A DNA stretch of 64,000 bases, taken from positions 4,297 through 68,296 of the forward strand of contig JANLTU010000167.1 of NCBI GenBank assembly GCA_031363085.1. The letters are read 5' to 3'. Numbering within the stretch: the first letter of the stretch is position 1; each line of letters starts with the position of its first letter. Origin of the DNA: UBA6921 sp031363085. GTDB lineage: Bacteria > Pseudomonadota > Gammaproteobacteria > SG8-11. Made by a program: the position numbers and the translations under genes. Below the pieces are notes generated by a model, which ran no database searches, had not been told where the DNA came from, and saw only the letters and a program-made list of their open reading frames with translations. This document shows positions 49,295 through 58,061 of the stretch, in pieces.

Positions 49295-50218
49295 TCAATG
49301 GCCGAGCATTTCGCCTTCGAGATCGCGCACTAGGTTCAGAATGAACATTTCGTTGAAGCCGTGCCAGCTTCCGTATTTCGCGCGCATCGGGTAATAAACC
49401 GTGTCGAAATACTGTGCCATCTGACCCTCGCGTGTGCCCAGCGAACCGGTCTGGTGCAGCGCCTCTCGCGCCAGTCGCCGGCTGTCTTCCAGCATGTCGC
49501 GCCAATCGGTCAAGTCCTGCTTCGTGCCGACACCGAAATGCGAGGGAACGAAAATGGCAAAATCAAGCGCCGCGATGCGGTTCAGCGCCGCAAGATAGCC
49601 CGGCGCGTAGCGGTCCGGCACGCCCACGGGGGCGACGCTCTTGACCAGTCCGAGGTCGGCGGTAAACACCAACTTCTCGGACGGAAGATGAAACGCGTAC
49701 AACGTGTCGGTGTGCGAAAGGCCCAGGTAAAGCGCGCGGATTTCCACGCCGCCGATCATGAGTGTGGTATCGCCAGTGATGACGCGCGTCGGTTCGAGCA
49801 CGTCGTGATGCTCGAATTCTTTCCAGTAGCTCGCGCATTTCTCATGAGCGATGACTTCAACGGGTGCGAGCGCCGCGCCGCCGCGCGTATGGTCAAGGTG
49901 ATAGTGCGAATAAATCAGCGTGTGGACTTTCTTGTCCGGAAACTTCTGATCCAGCTCGTGCTTGAGCGCCGTGGCCATTGCGGCGTTCATCGGATCGATC
50001 ACCACGAGACCGGCGTCGGTTACGATGATCAGGTTGCGATACCAGTTCCAGCGGAACGTGTACACCTTGTCGCTGACCTGCTCGAACTTGCTTCCGTCGA
50101 TGCCGGGGCCGTGAAAATAGGGCTCCACCGTCGTCATCACGGTTTCGAGAATGAAGCTTCTGCAACCCGCCGCAGCAACGACCACGAGCATCAATACCAG
50201 TAGGAATCCTTTTTTCAT
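49295..50218 (-). CDS. lipoprotein metallo-beta-lactamase-fold hydrolase (307 aa)
   Basis: I use ATG 50218, giving the signal KKGFLLVLMLVVVAAAGCRS with lipobox AAGC. The metallo-beta-lactamase motif SHYHLDHTRGG (HxHxDH) is intact, followed by later ligands in GLSHTDTLY, LVFTADLGLV and VPSHFG. Members hydrolyse esters, thioesters or lactones; the substrate here is unknown. The start overlaps the stop of the upstream membrane protein gene (TCAT on this strand), so they form an operon, divergent from an AraC regulator. Confidence 0.9.
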   Translation of the reverse strand: MKKGFLLVLMLVVVAAAGCRSFILETVMTTVEPYFHGPGIDGSKFEQVSDKVYTFRWNWYRNLIIVTDAGLVVIDPMNAAMATALKHELDQKFPDKKVHTLIYSHYHLDHTRGGAALAPVEVIAHEKCASYWKEFEHHDVLEPTRVITGDTTLMIGGVEIRALYLGLSHTDTLYAFHLPSEKLVFTADLGLVKSVAPVGVPDRYAPGYLAALNRIAALDFAIFVPSHFGVGTKQDLTDWRDMLEDSRRLAREALHQTGSLGTREGQMAQYFDTVYYPMRAKYGSWHGFNEMFILNLVRDLEGEMLGH

Positions 50219-50937
50219 GACGCGCTCCCGGAAACAATGGGGCGCGGTGTTGTTAAGGGGCTGCGGGTGGTGTCGGCTGCGCCGCGCTCGTGAATCAGCT
50301 TCCGTAGTGACAGCAGGTGAAACCACAACCACAGCGGAGCGGGGAGAAACACGGCGTACATCATGCTGTGATGCGGCCCGATCTCAGGCAAGAGCACCAA
50401 GGCCAGCGACGTTGCGACGATCAGAATGTCCGCGAGCCCGAAAATATTGGCGAACCAGGCGCGGCGCGCACCGTTGACCCGTGCTGCGAACGAAAACGCG
50501 GCGACCAGCCCGAGGAATCCCGCCGCGATATGTGTCCAGCCATCCAGGATGCCGAAGGTTTGGGGCAGATTCCCCAGGCTCGCCTGCATCAGAAATCCCG
50601 CGCCGAAGAATACGCGGATTCCTTGCGCCAACAGCAACTGCTCGTGCGTCAGATTTAACAGCACGCGACGGATCGGCGCTACCGCGTAGAGTGCGGCCCC
50701 CACGGCGCCGACAAAAGCGAAGATCACGAGCAAAAATGTCATGCCTGAAATATTTTCCGGAAAGAGGCGGTGCGACGACAAACCTAAGTGCAAGAGCGCA
50801 AGCCAAACTAGCAGAGCGACGCCCAGACCGAGGCGCACGCGGGCTGCAGATGTACCGAGTGAAATCACCCACAGCGTGTAGATCACCATCATGCTATTCA
50901 GGCCCAGCATGAACCCCGCAGACACATTTTCAGACAT
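50215..50937 (-). CDS. polytopic inner-membrane protein of unknown function (240 aa)
   Basis: ATG 50937 has GAAGGAG eight bases upstream. About seven hydrophobic helices are visible, for example SMMVIYTLWVISLG, VALLVWLALLHLGL, MTFLLVIFAFVGAVGAALYA and IAAGFLGLVAAFSFAA. There is no signature I know. It is the first gene of the operon with the metallo-hydrolase, and its start is 65 bases from the divergent AraC-type gene, which is the likely regulator. Confidence 0.8.
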   Translation of the reverse strand: MSENVSAGFMLGLNSMMVIYTLWVISLGTSAARVRLGLGVALLVWLALLHLGLSSHRLFPENISGMTFLLVIFAFVGAVGAALYAVAPIRRVLLNLTHEQLLLAQGIRVFFGAGFLMQASLGNLPQTFGILDGWTHIAAGFLGLVAAFSFAARVNGARRAWFANIFGLADILIVATSLALVLLPEIGPHHSMMYAVFLPAPLWLWFHLLSLRKLIHERGAADTTRSPLTTPRPIVSGSAS

Positions 50938-51001
50938 GGCAATAGACTCCTTCGTCAATAAGTTATGACACACAGAATAGAGGTGTGCTACGGTCGTAGC
51001 A

Positions 51002-52006
51002 ATGTCAAATACAACTGATTCATTTGCTAAAACGACTGAAATACATTTTCCTGCGGATGTTCTTAGTGATGCACTGAGATCGTTGCGGATCAGTGGCAGC
51101 CTGCTGCTGCGGGAAGACTATGTACCGCCGTGGGCTATCGCGATTCCAAACAGCGAGCGCCTGGGCACGCTTATGGGCGCACCGTTGGGAACGCAAGTGG
51201 TTGCGTTTCATCTGGTCGAGTTCGGGCACTGCGAGATTACGCTGGCAGGCGCTGATCCTGTGGTGGTTGCGGCCGGCGAGATGGTGGTGTGTTTCGCCGG
51301 TGTCGCGCACCGGATCGCACAGGGCAAGCGGCCCAAAACGGTACCGGTCGAAACCTTGCTGGGCGGCGCTGCGAATGAGTCATGTCCAGGCGCCCTGGGC
51401 CGGGTGCGCGGTGCGTCGCTGCTGTGCGGCGCGTTCCTGCTGCGCGACACCATGCTCAATCCGTTGTTCGCGGCGCTGCCGCCGTTGCTACATGCCTCGG
51501 TCGCGCGTCCCGGCGAGTTTCACAATCTCTCTGGCGTGGCGCGCTTGCTGGCACAGGAAATCGAGCGCAAACCGTTGGGCGGCGGCTACGTGGTCGAGCG
51601 CTTACTGGAAGTGTTGTGCGCCGAGATTATTCAAGCGCATGTCGAGACCGGGTCGAGCGCAGCATGGTTGCGCGCCATCAAAGACCCGGTCGTCGGCCGC
51701 GCCCTGGCCGCGATTCATTCCCGCCCCGGCGACGACTGGTCGGTGCAAAAACTCGCGCAAGGTGTTGCCATGTCGCCGTCACGCTTTGCCGCCCGGTTCA
51801 CTACCACGTTATCCGAAAGCCCCATGGCCTACCTCGCCAAGTGGCGAATGAACCTCGCGTGCCGGTTATTATCAGGCACGCCGCAGGCAGTGAGCCAAGT
51901 CGCCGCCGAAGTCGGCTACGAAAATGTCGCTGCGTTTAATCGTGCATTCAAAAAGCACGTGGGCCTTCCCCCGGCGGCATGGCGGGCACAAGAACGGCGG
52001 GCATGA
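51002..52006 (+). CDS. AraC-family transcriptional regulator with cupin sensor domain (334 aa)
   Basis: Residues about 25-200 form a cupin-like sensor (LRISGSLLLREDYVPPWAI, VVAAGEMVVCFAGVAHRIA), as in the AraC-binding cupin_6 group. The C-terminal HTH pair is complete: WSVQKLAQGVAMSPSRFAAR and SQVAAEVGYENVAAFNRAFK, with GLPPAAWR at the end. Regulators of this group often control a divergent operon that metabolises the inducer; here that is the membrane protein/metallo-hydrolase pair, 65 bases away. The effector is unknown. Confidence 0.94.
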   Translation: MSNTTDSFAKTTEIHFPADVLSDALRSLRISGSLLLREDYVPPWAIAIPNSERLGTLMGAPLGTQVVAFHLVEFGHCEITLAGADPVVVAAGEMVVCFAGVAHRIAQGKRPKTVPVETLLGGAANESCPGALGRVRGASLLCGAFLLRDTMLNPLFAALPPLLHASVARPGEFHNLSGVARLLAQEIERKPLGGGYVVERLLEVLCAEIIQAHVETGSSAAWLRAIKDPVVGRALAAIHSRPGDDWSVQKLAQGVAMSPSRFAARFTTTLSESPMAYLAKWRMNLACRLLSGTPQAVSQVAAEVGYENVAAFNRAFKKHVGLPPAAWRAQERRA

Positions 52007-52172
52007 GCGGCAAGTGGATGCCGTAGCTTGAGGTTCTTTGTTCGAATTTCTTAGGAGTTTTATGCCTGTCAATCAGGCTGTATCGGGGGCCGCTCGCTAC
52101 ACCAAGCTCAATGTGTATCCGTCCGCAGTATCGCGGCGGTTTGCTTGTTGGCTGACAAATTGACTTGGAAGT

Positions 52173-52206
52173 GGTGACAGCGGAGGCAGAGTAGTCCGCT
52201 GTCACC
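52173..52206. terminator. strong hairpin between convergent araC-type and barrel-protein genes
   Basis: GGTGACAGCGGA pairs perfectly with TCCGCTGTCACC across a 10-base loop. It lies 20 bases beyond the stop of the minus-strand gene at 52226. No T-run on either strand. A weaker GCCTG/CAGGC hairpin lies near 52063. Confidence 0.6.
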
Positions 52207-52225
52207 TCTGCTTAGACGCTAAAGC

Positions 52226-52903
52226 CTACTGGCGAATATCGTAGGCAATGCCTACGACTAAACCTACGCCGCCGCTATCCAGTGTATTTGGTAGTTGGCC
52301 CAAACCTGCGGTCCCATCTGCTTTTTTAAAGGAAGCCGTACGATAAAGCGCAGAGGCAGAAATGACGATGTTTTCGTTAAGTGGGTGGGTCATGCCAACA
52401 CCAAAATTGAACCCATTACCGATATACGATGCGTCACCGAGGGGGCTAGTCGAGCTTGGACTAGTAGTAACGGCGCCGTCTTTAACAGTGATATCGCGCG
52501 ATCCGTAACCCGCCTGTATAAACACCGGAGTGCCTTCAGTTTTAACAAAATACTTCAGATCAATATTGAACATTGAATAGCTCACAGCTTTTTTAGGATA
52601 CCTTGAAACGAAGGTTCCATCGTGGTTCGTTTGTAGATAACTCAATTCCCAGTCGAGATTGGGAGCCGCATGCATCCCGCCGTAGATCTCCCAACCGAAC
52701 CCACTGCTGATTTTGGGCACTAAGATAGCTTCCGAAGAATTTGGGTATGAATATTTCTTGTCTCCCTTGAAGTCACCCCCAACCGAGTTATATGGTAACG
52801 CGAAGCCGACGTACCATCCGCCCTCGGCACGGGCTGAATTACTCCAGGTGCTGCAGGCGAACACCGCGGACAATGACAAAAACAACGTGACGAAACGTTT
52901 CAT
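52226..52903 (-). CDS. outer-membrane beta-barrel-like protein (225 aa)
   Basis: Signal peptide KRFVTLFLSLSAVFACS with cleavage near SARAEGG. The mature protein consists of short amphipathic strands and Tyr/Gly-rich turns (GGWYVGFALPYNSVGG, FGWEIYGGMHAAPNLDWELS, MFNIDLKYFVKTE, GFNFGVGMTHPLNENIVIS), ending LVVGIAYDIRQ. This suits an eight-stranded OmpW/OmpA-like barrel, but no specific family is recognised. Base composition is AT-richer than the flanking genes, so horizontal transfer or relaxed expression bias is possible. Confidence 0.8.
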   Translation of the reverse strand: MKRFVTLFLSLSAVFACSTWSNSARAEGGWYVGFALPYNSVGGDFKGDKKYSYPNSSEAILVPKISSGFGWEIYGGMHAAPNLDWELSYLQTNHDGTFVSRYPKKAVSYSMFNIDLKYFVKTEGTPVFIQAGYGSRDITVKDGAVTTSPSSTSPLGDASYIGNGFNFGVGMTHPLNENIVISASALYRTASFKKADGTAGLGQLPNTLDSGGVGLVVGIAYDIRQ

Positions 52904-53059
52904 ACAACGACCCCCAGTAGGTTTGATGTTTACGTTTAAAATTGCGGAGTTGTAAAAAATTCCGCAGGCGGCATAGTAACAACGCAGGAATTGATTTTAC
53001 AGACGGACTGACCAACTTCAGTTATGTAATGTCGCCTACCTGACAGTTCAACTCTCCGC

Positions 53060-54004
53060 ATGATTACAGCTCAAACACCTATGCCCGCGACGCCCCTGCA
53101 TTTCAATGACGGCTGCGAATATCGCGAACGTGTTGGTCTGGATATCGAAGGCCAGACATTGCTTGCGTATTTCAGCCAGCGCTACCGTCACTCCACCGCA
53201 GCACAGTGGGCGGCGCATATTGCAGCCGGCTTGGTGCTGATCGATGCGCGGCCTGCGTATGCCCAGAGCATCTTGCGGCGGGGTAGCGAGTTGACTTGGC
53301 AGCGTCCGCCGTGGGTCGAACCGGATGCGCCGCGATCATTTTCGGTGCTGTACGAAGACGAGGATTTGCTGGCGGTGGCGAAGCCTGCCGGCTTACCGAC
53401 CTTGCCTGGGGCCGGGTTTTTACAAGCAACGTTGCTGCATCAAGTGCAACTGTATGCGCCGGATGCGGCGCCGTTGCATCGCTTGGGGCGCTGGACGTCG
53501 GGCTTGGTGTTGTGTGCCCGCAATCCACAAGCCAGCAAGAGTTTGATGCAGCAATGGTCCAGCAAAGAAGTTGGCAAACGTTACCGCGCGTTGGCGAGCG
53601 GGTTGCCGCGGTGGGATGAAATGTCAATTACCGCTCCCATTGGGCCGGTGCCGCACGCGTTGTTGGGCGCGTTGCATGCGGCCACGCCGGAGGGCAAAGC
53701 GTCGTTGTCGCAGGTGCATGTGCTTGAACGTCGTGCAGGTTCGTTTTTGTGCGACGTGCGTATTGAAACCGGTCGGCCGCACCAGATTCGCATTCACTTG
53801 GCGGTGGCCGGGCATCCGCTGTTGGGCGATCCGCTGTATCTGGCCGGTGGACGGCCCGCGCCGGATTCGCAGGCACTACCGGGTGACCCCGGCTACCAAT
53901 TGCATTCCGCCGAATTGAGTTTCCGTCATCCGCGCAGCGGGCAGGCGCTGGTGATCGAGTGTGAGCCGCCGCAGCAATTGCGTCGGCGTGAAAAGATGCG
54001 ATGA
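53060..54004 (+). CDS. RluA-family pseudouridine synthase homologue lacking the catalytic Asp (314 aa)
   Basis: An S4-like N-terminus (LLAYFSQRYRHSTAAQWAAHI) precedes the RluA catalytic fold: FSVLYEDEDLLAVAKPAGLP, then H-R-L-G-R-W-T-S-G at residues 140-148, KRYRALASG, and GRPHQIRIHLAVAGHPLLG. The universally required Asp of HRLDR is Gly143 here (codon GGG at 53486-53488), two base changes from GAC or GAT. All other motifs are intact. It may be an RNA-binding protein without synthase activity, or belong to a subgroup using another residue; I recall RluA-like proteins in plants and cyanobacteria with HRxGR but cannot confirm it. The next gene's start is 37 bases downstream. Confidence 0.88.
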   Translation: MITAQTPMPATPLHFNDGCEYRERVGLDIEGQTLLAYFSQRYRHSTAAQWAAHIAAGLVLIDARPAYAQSILRRGSELTWQRPPWVEPDAPRSFSVLYEDEDLLAVAKPAGLPTLPGAGFLQATLLHQVQLYAPDAAPLHRLGRWTSGLVLCARNPQASKSLMQQWSSKEVGKRYRALASGLPRWDEMSITAPIGPVPHALLGALHAATPEGKASLSQVHVLERRAGSFLCDVRIETGRPHQIRIHLAVAGHPLLGDPLYLAGGRPAPDSQALPGDPGYQLHSAELSFRHPRSGQALVIECEPPQQLRRREKMR

Positions 54005-54040
54005 TTGATGCTCGGCAAACTTGAAATCGAAATCCAAAAC

Positions 54041-55834
54041 ATGTGCGGCATTTGCGGTGAACTGAAATTCGACGACGGCCCACCTGACTTACAGGCGGTC
54101 AGCCGCATGATGGACAAACTCGCGCGGCGCGGCCCCGATCACGGCGGCAGTTTTTCCGACGGTGCGCTGGCGTTCGGGCATCGGCGTCTGGCGGTGATTG
54201 ATCTGTCGGTGCGCGCCAATCAGCCGATGGTCGATGCGCAGTTGGGACTTGCGCTGGTATTCAACGGCACCATCTACAACTATCCCGAGCTGCGCAAGGA
54301 ATTGCAGGCACAGGGCTACCATTTTTTCTCCGACGGTGACACCGAAGTGCTACTGAAGGCGTATCACGCGTGGGGCGCGGGGTGTGTGGAAAAATTGCGC
54401 GGCATGTTCGCGTTTGCGATTTGGGACATGAACCAGCGTAGTTTGTTTTTGGCGCGGGATCGGTTCGGCATCAAGCCGCTGTATTACAGTCGTACGCCCC
54501 AGCGTTTGCGCTTTGCGTCGAACCTGCAGGCGCTGCTGGCCGCCGGTGAGGTGGATACCTCCATCGACGCGGTGGCGTTACATCACCAATTCACATTGCA
54601 CGCGGTGGTGCCCGCGCCGCACACGCTGCTCAATGGCGTGCGCAAGCTGGCTCCGGCGACGACCTTGACATTTGACCGCCACGGCCACGTGACCGAGCAG
54701 CGCTATTGGCAGTTGCACGCGCAACGTCCCGCGCAAGAAAAATCCGAGCGCGACTGGATCGAAGCGCTGCGCGCCAAGCTTAAGGAAACCGTCGACCGGC
54801 ACCGCATGATCGCCGATGTGCCGGTGGGGGTGTTGTTGTCGGGTGGGCTGGATTCCAGTTTGCTGGTCGGTTTGTTGGCCGACCACGACGTAACCAACCT
54901 GCATACGTTTTCCATCGGCTTCGAAGATGTGCCGGAAGAAAAGGGCAGCGAGTTCGAGTATTCCGATCAAGTCGTCGCGCATTTCAAAACCCGGCACCAT
55001 AAATTCACCATTCCCAATCGCGACGTGCTGGCACGCTTGCCGGAAGCCGTGGCGCAGATGGCCGAGCCGATGGTGTCGCAGGATGCCGTGGCGTTTTACC
55101 TGCTGGCCGAGCGGGTTGCGCGCGAAGCCAAGGTGGTGCAAAGCGGGCAGGGCGCCGACGAAGTGTTCGGCGGTTATTTCTGGTATCCGCGCATGGATGC
55201 CGCAGCGGGCAGCGAGCTTGACAAATTCCGTCAGCACTACTTTGATCGCAGTCACGCCGAGTTCCTGCAAACCGTCACGTCCGATTATCACGGCGCTGAC
55301 CACACCGCCGCGCTGATCGAACGGCTGCTGGCCGCGCCCGGCGCCGACAGTTTCATCGACCGTGTGTTGCGCATGGATGCCACGACCTTACTGGTGGACG
55401 ATCCGGTCAAGCGCGTCGACAACATGACCATGGCCTTTGGTCTAGAAGCGCGCGTGCCGTTTCTGGATCACGAGTTGGTGGAGCTGGCCGCGCAGATGCC
55501 GCCGGAACTCAAGCTCAAATCCGGCGGGAAACACGCGCTCAAAGTCATTGCGCGCGGCTTGATCCCGGACAGCGTGATTGACCGGCCTAAAGGCTATTTC
55601 CCGATGCCGGCGCTTAAATACGTGCGCGGCGCGTTTTTGGATTTCATGCGCGAGGTGCTGAATGCGCCGGCTTGCCGTGCGCGTGGCATCTTCAACCGGG
55701 CCTATGTTGACAAATTACTTGCCGCTCCCGAGCACTACATGACGCCGTTGCAAGGCAGCAAGCTGTGGCATCTGGCGTTGCTGGAGTTCTGGTTGCAGGT
55801 GAATGTGGACGGCGCGTCGCGCCCAGCCGGGTAA
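54041..55834 (+). CDS. N-acetylglutaminylglutamine-type amidotransferase (AsnB/AsnO family, 597 aa)
   Basis: Class II glutamine amidotransferase plus asparagine-synthetase domain. The start must be ATG 54041 because Cys2 (MCGICGELKF) is the N-terminal nucleophile; the 12-residue extension from 54005 would block it. GATase segments: LARRGPDHGGSF, GHRRLAVIDLS, VFNGTIYNYPELRKEL. The synthetase P-loop is GVLLSGGLDSSLLVGLL; GQGADEVFGGY and LEARVPFLDHELVELA follow. The sequence matches the amidotransferase that caps the osmoprotectant N-acetylglutaminylglutamine amide. The synthetase gene that usually accompanies it is not adjacent, so the substrate is uncertain. Confidence 0.88.
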   Translation: MCGICGELKFDDGPPDLQAVSRMMDKLARRGPDHGGSFSDGALAFGHRRLAVIDLSVRANQPMVDAQLGLALVFNGTIYNYPELRKELQAQGYHFFSDGDTEVLLKAYHAWGAGCVEKLRGMFAFAIWDMNQRSLFLARDRFGIKPLYYSRTPQRLRFASNLQALLAAGEVDTSIDAVALHHQFTLHAVVPAPHTLLNGVRKLAPATTLTFDRHGHVTEQRYWQLHAQRPAQEKSERDWIEALRAKLKETVDRHRMIADVPVGVLLSGGLDSSLLVGLLADHDVTNLHTFSIGFEDVPEEKGSEFEYSDQVVAHFKTRHHKFTIPNRDVLARLPEAVAQMAEPMVSQDAVAFYLLAERVAREAKVVQSGQGADEVFGGYFWYPRMDAAAGSELDKFRQHYFDRSHAEFLQTVTSDYHGADHTAALIERLLAAPGADSFIDRVLRMDATTLLVDDPVKRVDNMTMAFGLEARVPFLDHELVELAAQMPPELKLKSGGKHALKVIARGLIPDSVIDRPKGYFPMPALKYVRGAFLDFMREVLNAPACRARGIFNRAYVDKLLAAPEHYMTPLQGSKLWHLALLEFWLQVNVDGASRPAG

Positions 55835-55940
55835 TTCCCGCAACATATCCTGTGTAGTTTTCTCTGGATGGGCGGACTACACTGTGTATTCCGCGCATGG
55901 ATTCAAGCGCAAGACTATTGATAACCGAGGTGTAATTGCG

Positions 55941-56273
55941 ATGGATGTGACCGAGCGTATCCGCAAACTTGTTAACGATAATCCGGTGGTGCTGTTCATG
56001 AAGGGCACCCCGCAATTTCCCCAGTGCGGGTTTTCCAGCCGCACCTCGCAGGCGTTGAAAGCCTGCGGCGTTTCCTATGCGTACGTGAACGTGCTGGAAG
56101 ACGGGGAAATTTACGAAATGCTGCCTAAGTTCGCTGACTGGCCAACCTTCCCACAGGTGTACATCAACGGCGAACTCATCGGCGGCTGCGATATCACGCT
56201 GGAGCTGTATCAAAAGGGTGAGTTGCAAAAGATGACACAAGGTGCCGTCGCGAAAAAAACTCAATCCGCTTAA
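55941..56273 (+). CDS. grxD: monothiol glutaredoxin Grx4 (CGFS type)
   Basis: ATG 55941 has GAGGTG upstream and gives the standard start MDVTERIRKLVNDNPVVLFM. The active site is FPQCGFSSRTSQALK (CGFS), followed by WPTFPQVYINGELIGGCDI, the glutathione/[2Fe-2S]-binding face. Such proteins carry iron-sulfur clusters rather than reduce disulfides. 110 aa. A strong intrinsic terminator follows. Confidence 0.97.
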   Translation: MDVTERIRKLVNDNPVVLFMKGTPQFPQCGFSSRTSQALKACGVSYAYVNVLEDGEIYEMLPKFADWPTFPQVYINGELIGGCDITLELYQKGELQKMTQGAVAKKTQSA

Positions 56274-56297
56274 GTTCAATTGACTGTAGAAAATATG

Positions 56298-56330
56298 ACG
56301 CCTCGGTGGCTATTCCATCGGGGCGTTTTT
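56298..56330 (+). terminator. intrinsic terminator of grxD
   Basis: ACGCCTCGGTGG, loop CTATT, CCATCGGGGCGT (12-bp stem with two G-U pairs), then TTTTTATT. It is 24 bases after the grxD stop and just beyond the convergent rnt stop. Confidence 0.9.
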
Positions 56331-56334
56331 ATTG

Positions 56335-56967
56335 CTAGTCGAAATCCAGCGGTGGCGGCAGACCGATTTTATTGACGATGGTGCAGAACAATTGCGCTGT
56401 GCGCTCCGCGTCGTACAGCGCGGAGTGGGCTTGCGCTTCGTCCCATTCCAGCCCGGCGGCACGCACCGCGCGTGACAAGACGGTTTGCCCGTAGACCAAT
56501 CCGCCCAGTGTGGCGGTGTCAAAGGTCGAGAACGAATGAAATGGATTTTCAGTGATGCGCGTACGCTCCACCGCCGCTTTCAAAAAACCCAGATCGAAAA
56601 ACGGATTGTGTCCGACTAGAATCGCGCGCGAGCAATTGGTTTCGCGCACCGCCTTGCGTACCGGGTCGAACACTCTTTGCAGTGCTTCGGATTCATGCAC
56701 GGCCATGCGGAACGGGTGATAGGGGTCGATCTTGTTGAACGCCAGCGCCGCCTCGTCGAGATTCGCACCTTCGAACGGCCGCACATGGCAGGAAATTTTC
56801 TCCGCGATGTGCAGCGTGCCGCGATCACCCATGCGCAGCGTAATGGCGGCGATTTCCAGCAAGGCATCGGTTTGTGCATTGAAGCCGGCGGTTTCCACGT
56901 CGATGACCACGGGCAGAAAACCGCGAAAGCGTTTCGCGATTACAGGCTTTTCGTATACATACGACAT
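56335..56967 (-). CDS. rnt: ribonuclease T
   Basis: 3'-5' exoribonuclease that trims tRNA and other stable RNAs. DEDD exonuclease motifs: LPVVIDVETAGFNAQTDALL (I), LVGHNPFFDLGFLKAAV (II) and HSALYDAERTAQLFC (III). ATG 56967 (MSYVYEKPVIAKRFRGF) is chosen since homologues begin close to RFRGF; the extension up to 57102 would run into the divergent gene. 210 aa fits. It is convergent with grxD and 123 bases from the divergent TraB/GumN gene. Confidence 0.96.
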   Translation of the reverse strand: MSYVYEKPVIAKRFRGFLPVVIDVETAGFNAQTDALLEIAAITLRMGDRGTLHIAEKISCHVRPFEGANLDEAALAFNKIDPYHPFRMAVHESEALQRVFDPVRKAVRETNCSRAILVGHNPFFDLGFLKAAVERTRITENPFHSFSTFDTATLGGLVYGQTVLSRAVRAAGLEWDEAQAHSALYDAERTAQLFCTIVNKIGLPPPLDFD

Positions 56968-57090
56968 AGGTGCTAGCGGCCTGTCGGACTTAGGATAGTG
57001 AGCTGCTAGGATAATCGAATGATATTCAATTAGCGACGCAGCGTTTTCAGCTTCGAACGCTGCCGCGCAGTACCCCGGAGGAGTAATGAC

Positions 57091-57978
57091 ATGATGTTGC
57101 ATTGTAGCCGACAGTTTTTTGCCTTGCTATTCGGCGTGTATTTTGTTGCGTTAACCTGCGCGACGCACGCGAGCGCTGCCGAACCAAAAGGTTTGCTGTG
57201 GAAAATCGAACGCGACGGTGCGAACCCCAGTTTTCTGCTGGGCACCATGCATTCCGAAGACGCGCGCGTGTTGAAAGTCGCGCCGGAAGTGCAACGCGTG
57301 TTTGATGCCAGCCGCAGCTTTACGATGGAGGTGGTGCTCGATGCCCAGGCGATCACGGCAACCGCGCAGGCGATGATGTTCAGCGATGAGCGCACTTTGA
57401 AAACCGTGTTGGGCAATGACTTGTACAACAAAATCGTGCCGCTGATGGCGCAGCACAACGTGCCGGAAATCGGGTTGTCGCACTTTAAACCCTGGGCGAT
57501 TTTCATGACGCTGAGCATGCCGCCGGCAAAAACCGGCGTGTTTCTCGACGCCGCGCTCTACGCCGCCGCGCTGGAGCAAAAAAAAGCGCTGCACGGATTA
57601 GAAACCGTGCAGGAACAGTTGAACATTTTTGAGCGCATGACGTTGGACGAACAATCCCAGCTCGTGGCGGATGCGGTGAAGCATGCCGGCGACCTGGGCG
57701 CAGTGTTTGAAGAAATGATCGGCATTTACCTCAAGCGCGACCTGCCGGGTTTGCAGGCGCTTAACGATAAATACACCGTGTCCGATGACTCCAAACTGGA
57801 ACAGAAGTTGATGGAAGAACTCATCGACAAGCGCAATCTGCGCATGCTCGAACGCATGGCGCCGCGCTTGCAAGAAGGCCAGGCGTTCATTGCCGTGGGG
57901 GCGCTGCATTTGCCGGGGGAGCGCGGCTTGTTGCGCTTGCTGGAAAAGCAGGGCTATCGGGTAAGTGCCGTGTATTGA
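57091..57978 (+). CDS. TraB/GumN family periplasmic protein (295 aa)
   Basis: Signal peptide FFALLFGVYFVALTCATHASA. The family landmarks are LLWKIERDGANPSFLLGTMH with GTMHSED, a central KKALHGLETVQEQLNIFERM, and the C-terminal FIAVGALHLPGERGLLRLLE. TraB/GumN (DUF-type) proteins occur widely; some are thought to be peptidases with conserved Gly-Thr-x-His and Glu-Thr. No role can be assigned here. It is divergent from rnt; AGGAG 10 bases before the ATG serves as ribosome-binding site, and ATG 57094 is an alternative. Confidence 0.92.
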   Translation: MMLHCSRQFFALLFGVYFVALTCATHASAAEPKGLLWKIERDGANPSFLLGTMHSEDARVLKVAPEVQRVFDASRSFTMEVVLDAQAITATAQAMMFSDERTLKTVLGNDLYNKIVPLMAQHNVPEIGLSHFKPWAIFMTLSMPPAKTGVFLDAALYAAALEQKKALHGLETVQEQLNIFERMTLDEQSQLVADAVKHAGDLGAVFEEMIGIYLKRDLPGLQALNDKYTVSDDSKLEQKLMEELIDKRNLRMLERMAPRLQEGQAFIAVGALHLPGERGLLRLLEKQGYRVSAVY

Positions 57979-58003
57979 AATCAGAGCTGCGTTTCGCTCG
58001 CAC

Positions 58004-58035
58004 AAAAAAACAGGCCCCGTATCGCTCGGGGCCTG
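58004..58035 (-). terminator. intrinsic terminator of the 58062 lipoprotein gene
   Basis: CAGGCCCCG (58011-58019), loop TATCGCT, CGGGGCCTG (58027-58035). On the minus strand it is followed by seven T (58010-58004). It is 26 bases past the stop of the minus-strand gene and also close to the convergent GumN-type gene's end. Confidence 0.92.
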
Positions 58036-58061
58036 CGGCAGTACCTAATGTCTAAACGTGG

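Noticed and set aside
54578..55303. Minus-strand open frame opposite the amidotransferase gene
   Set aside because: Antisense shadow; no motif.
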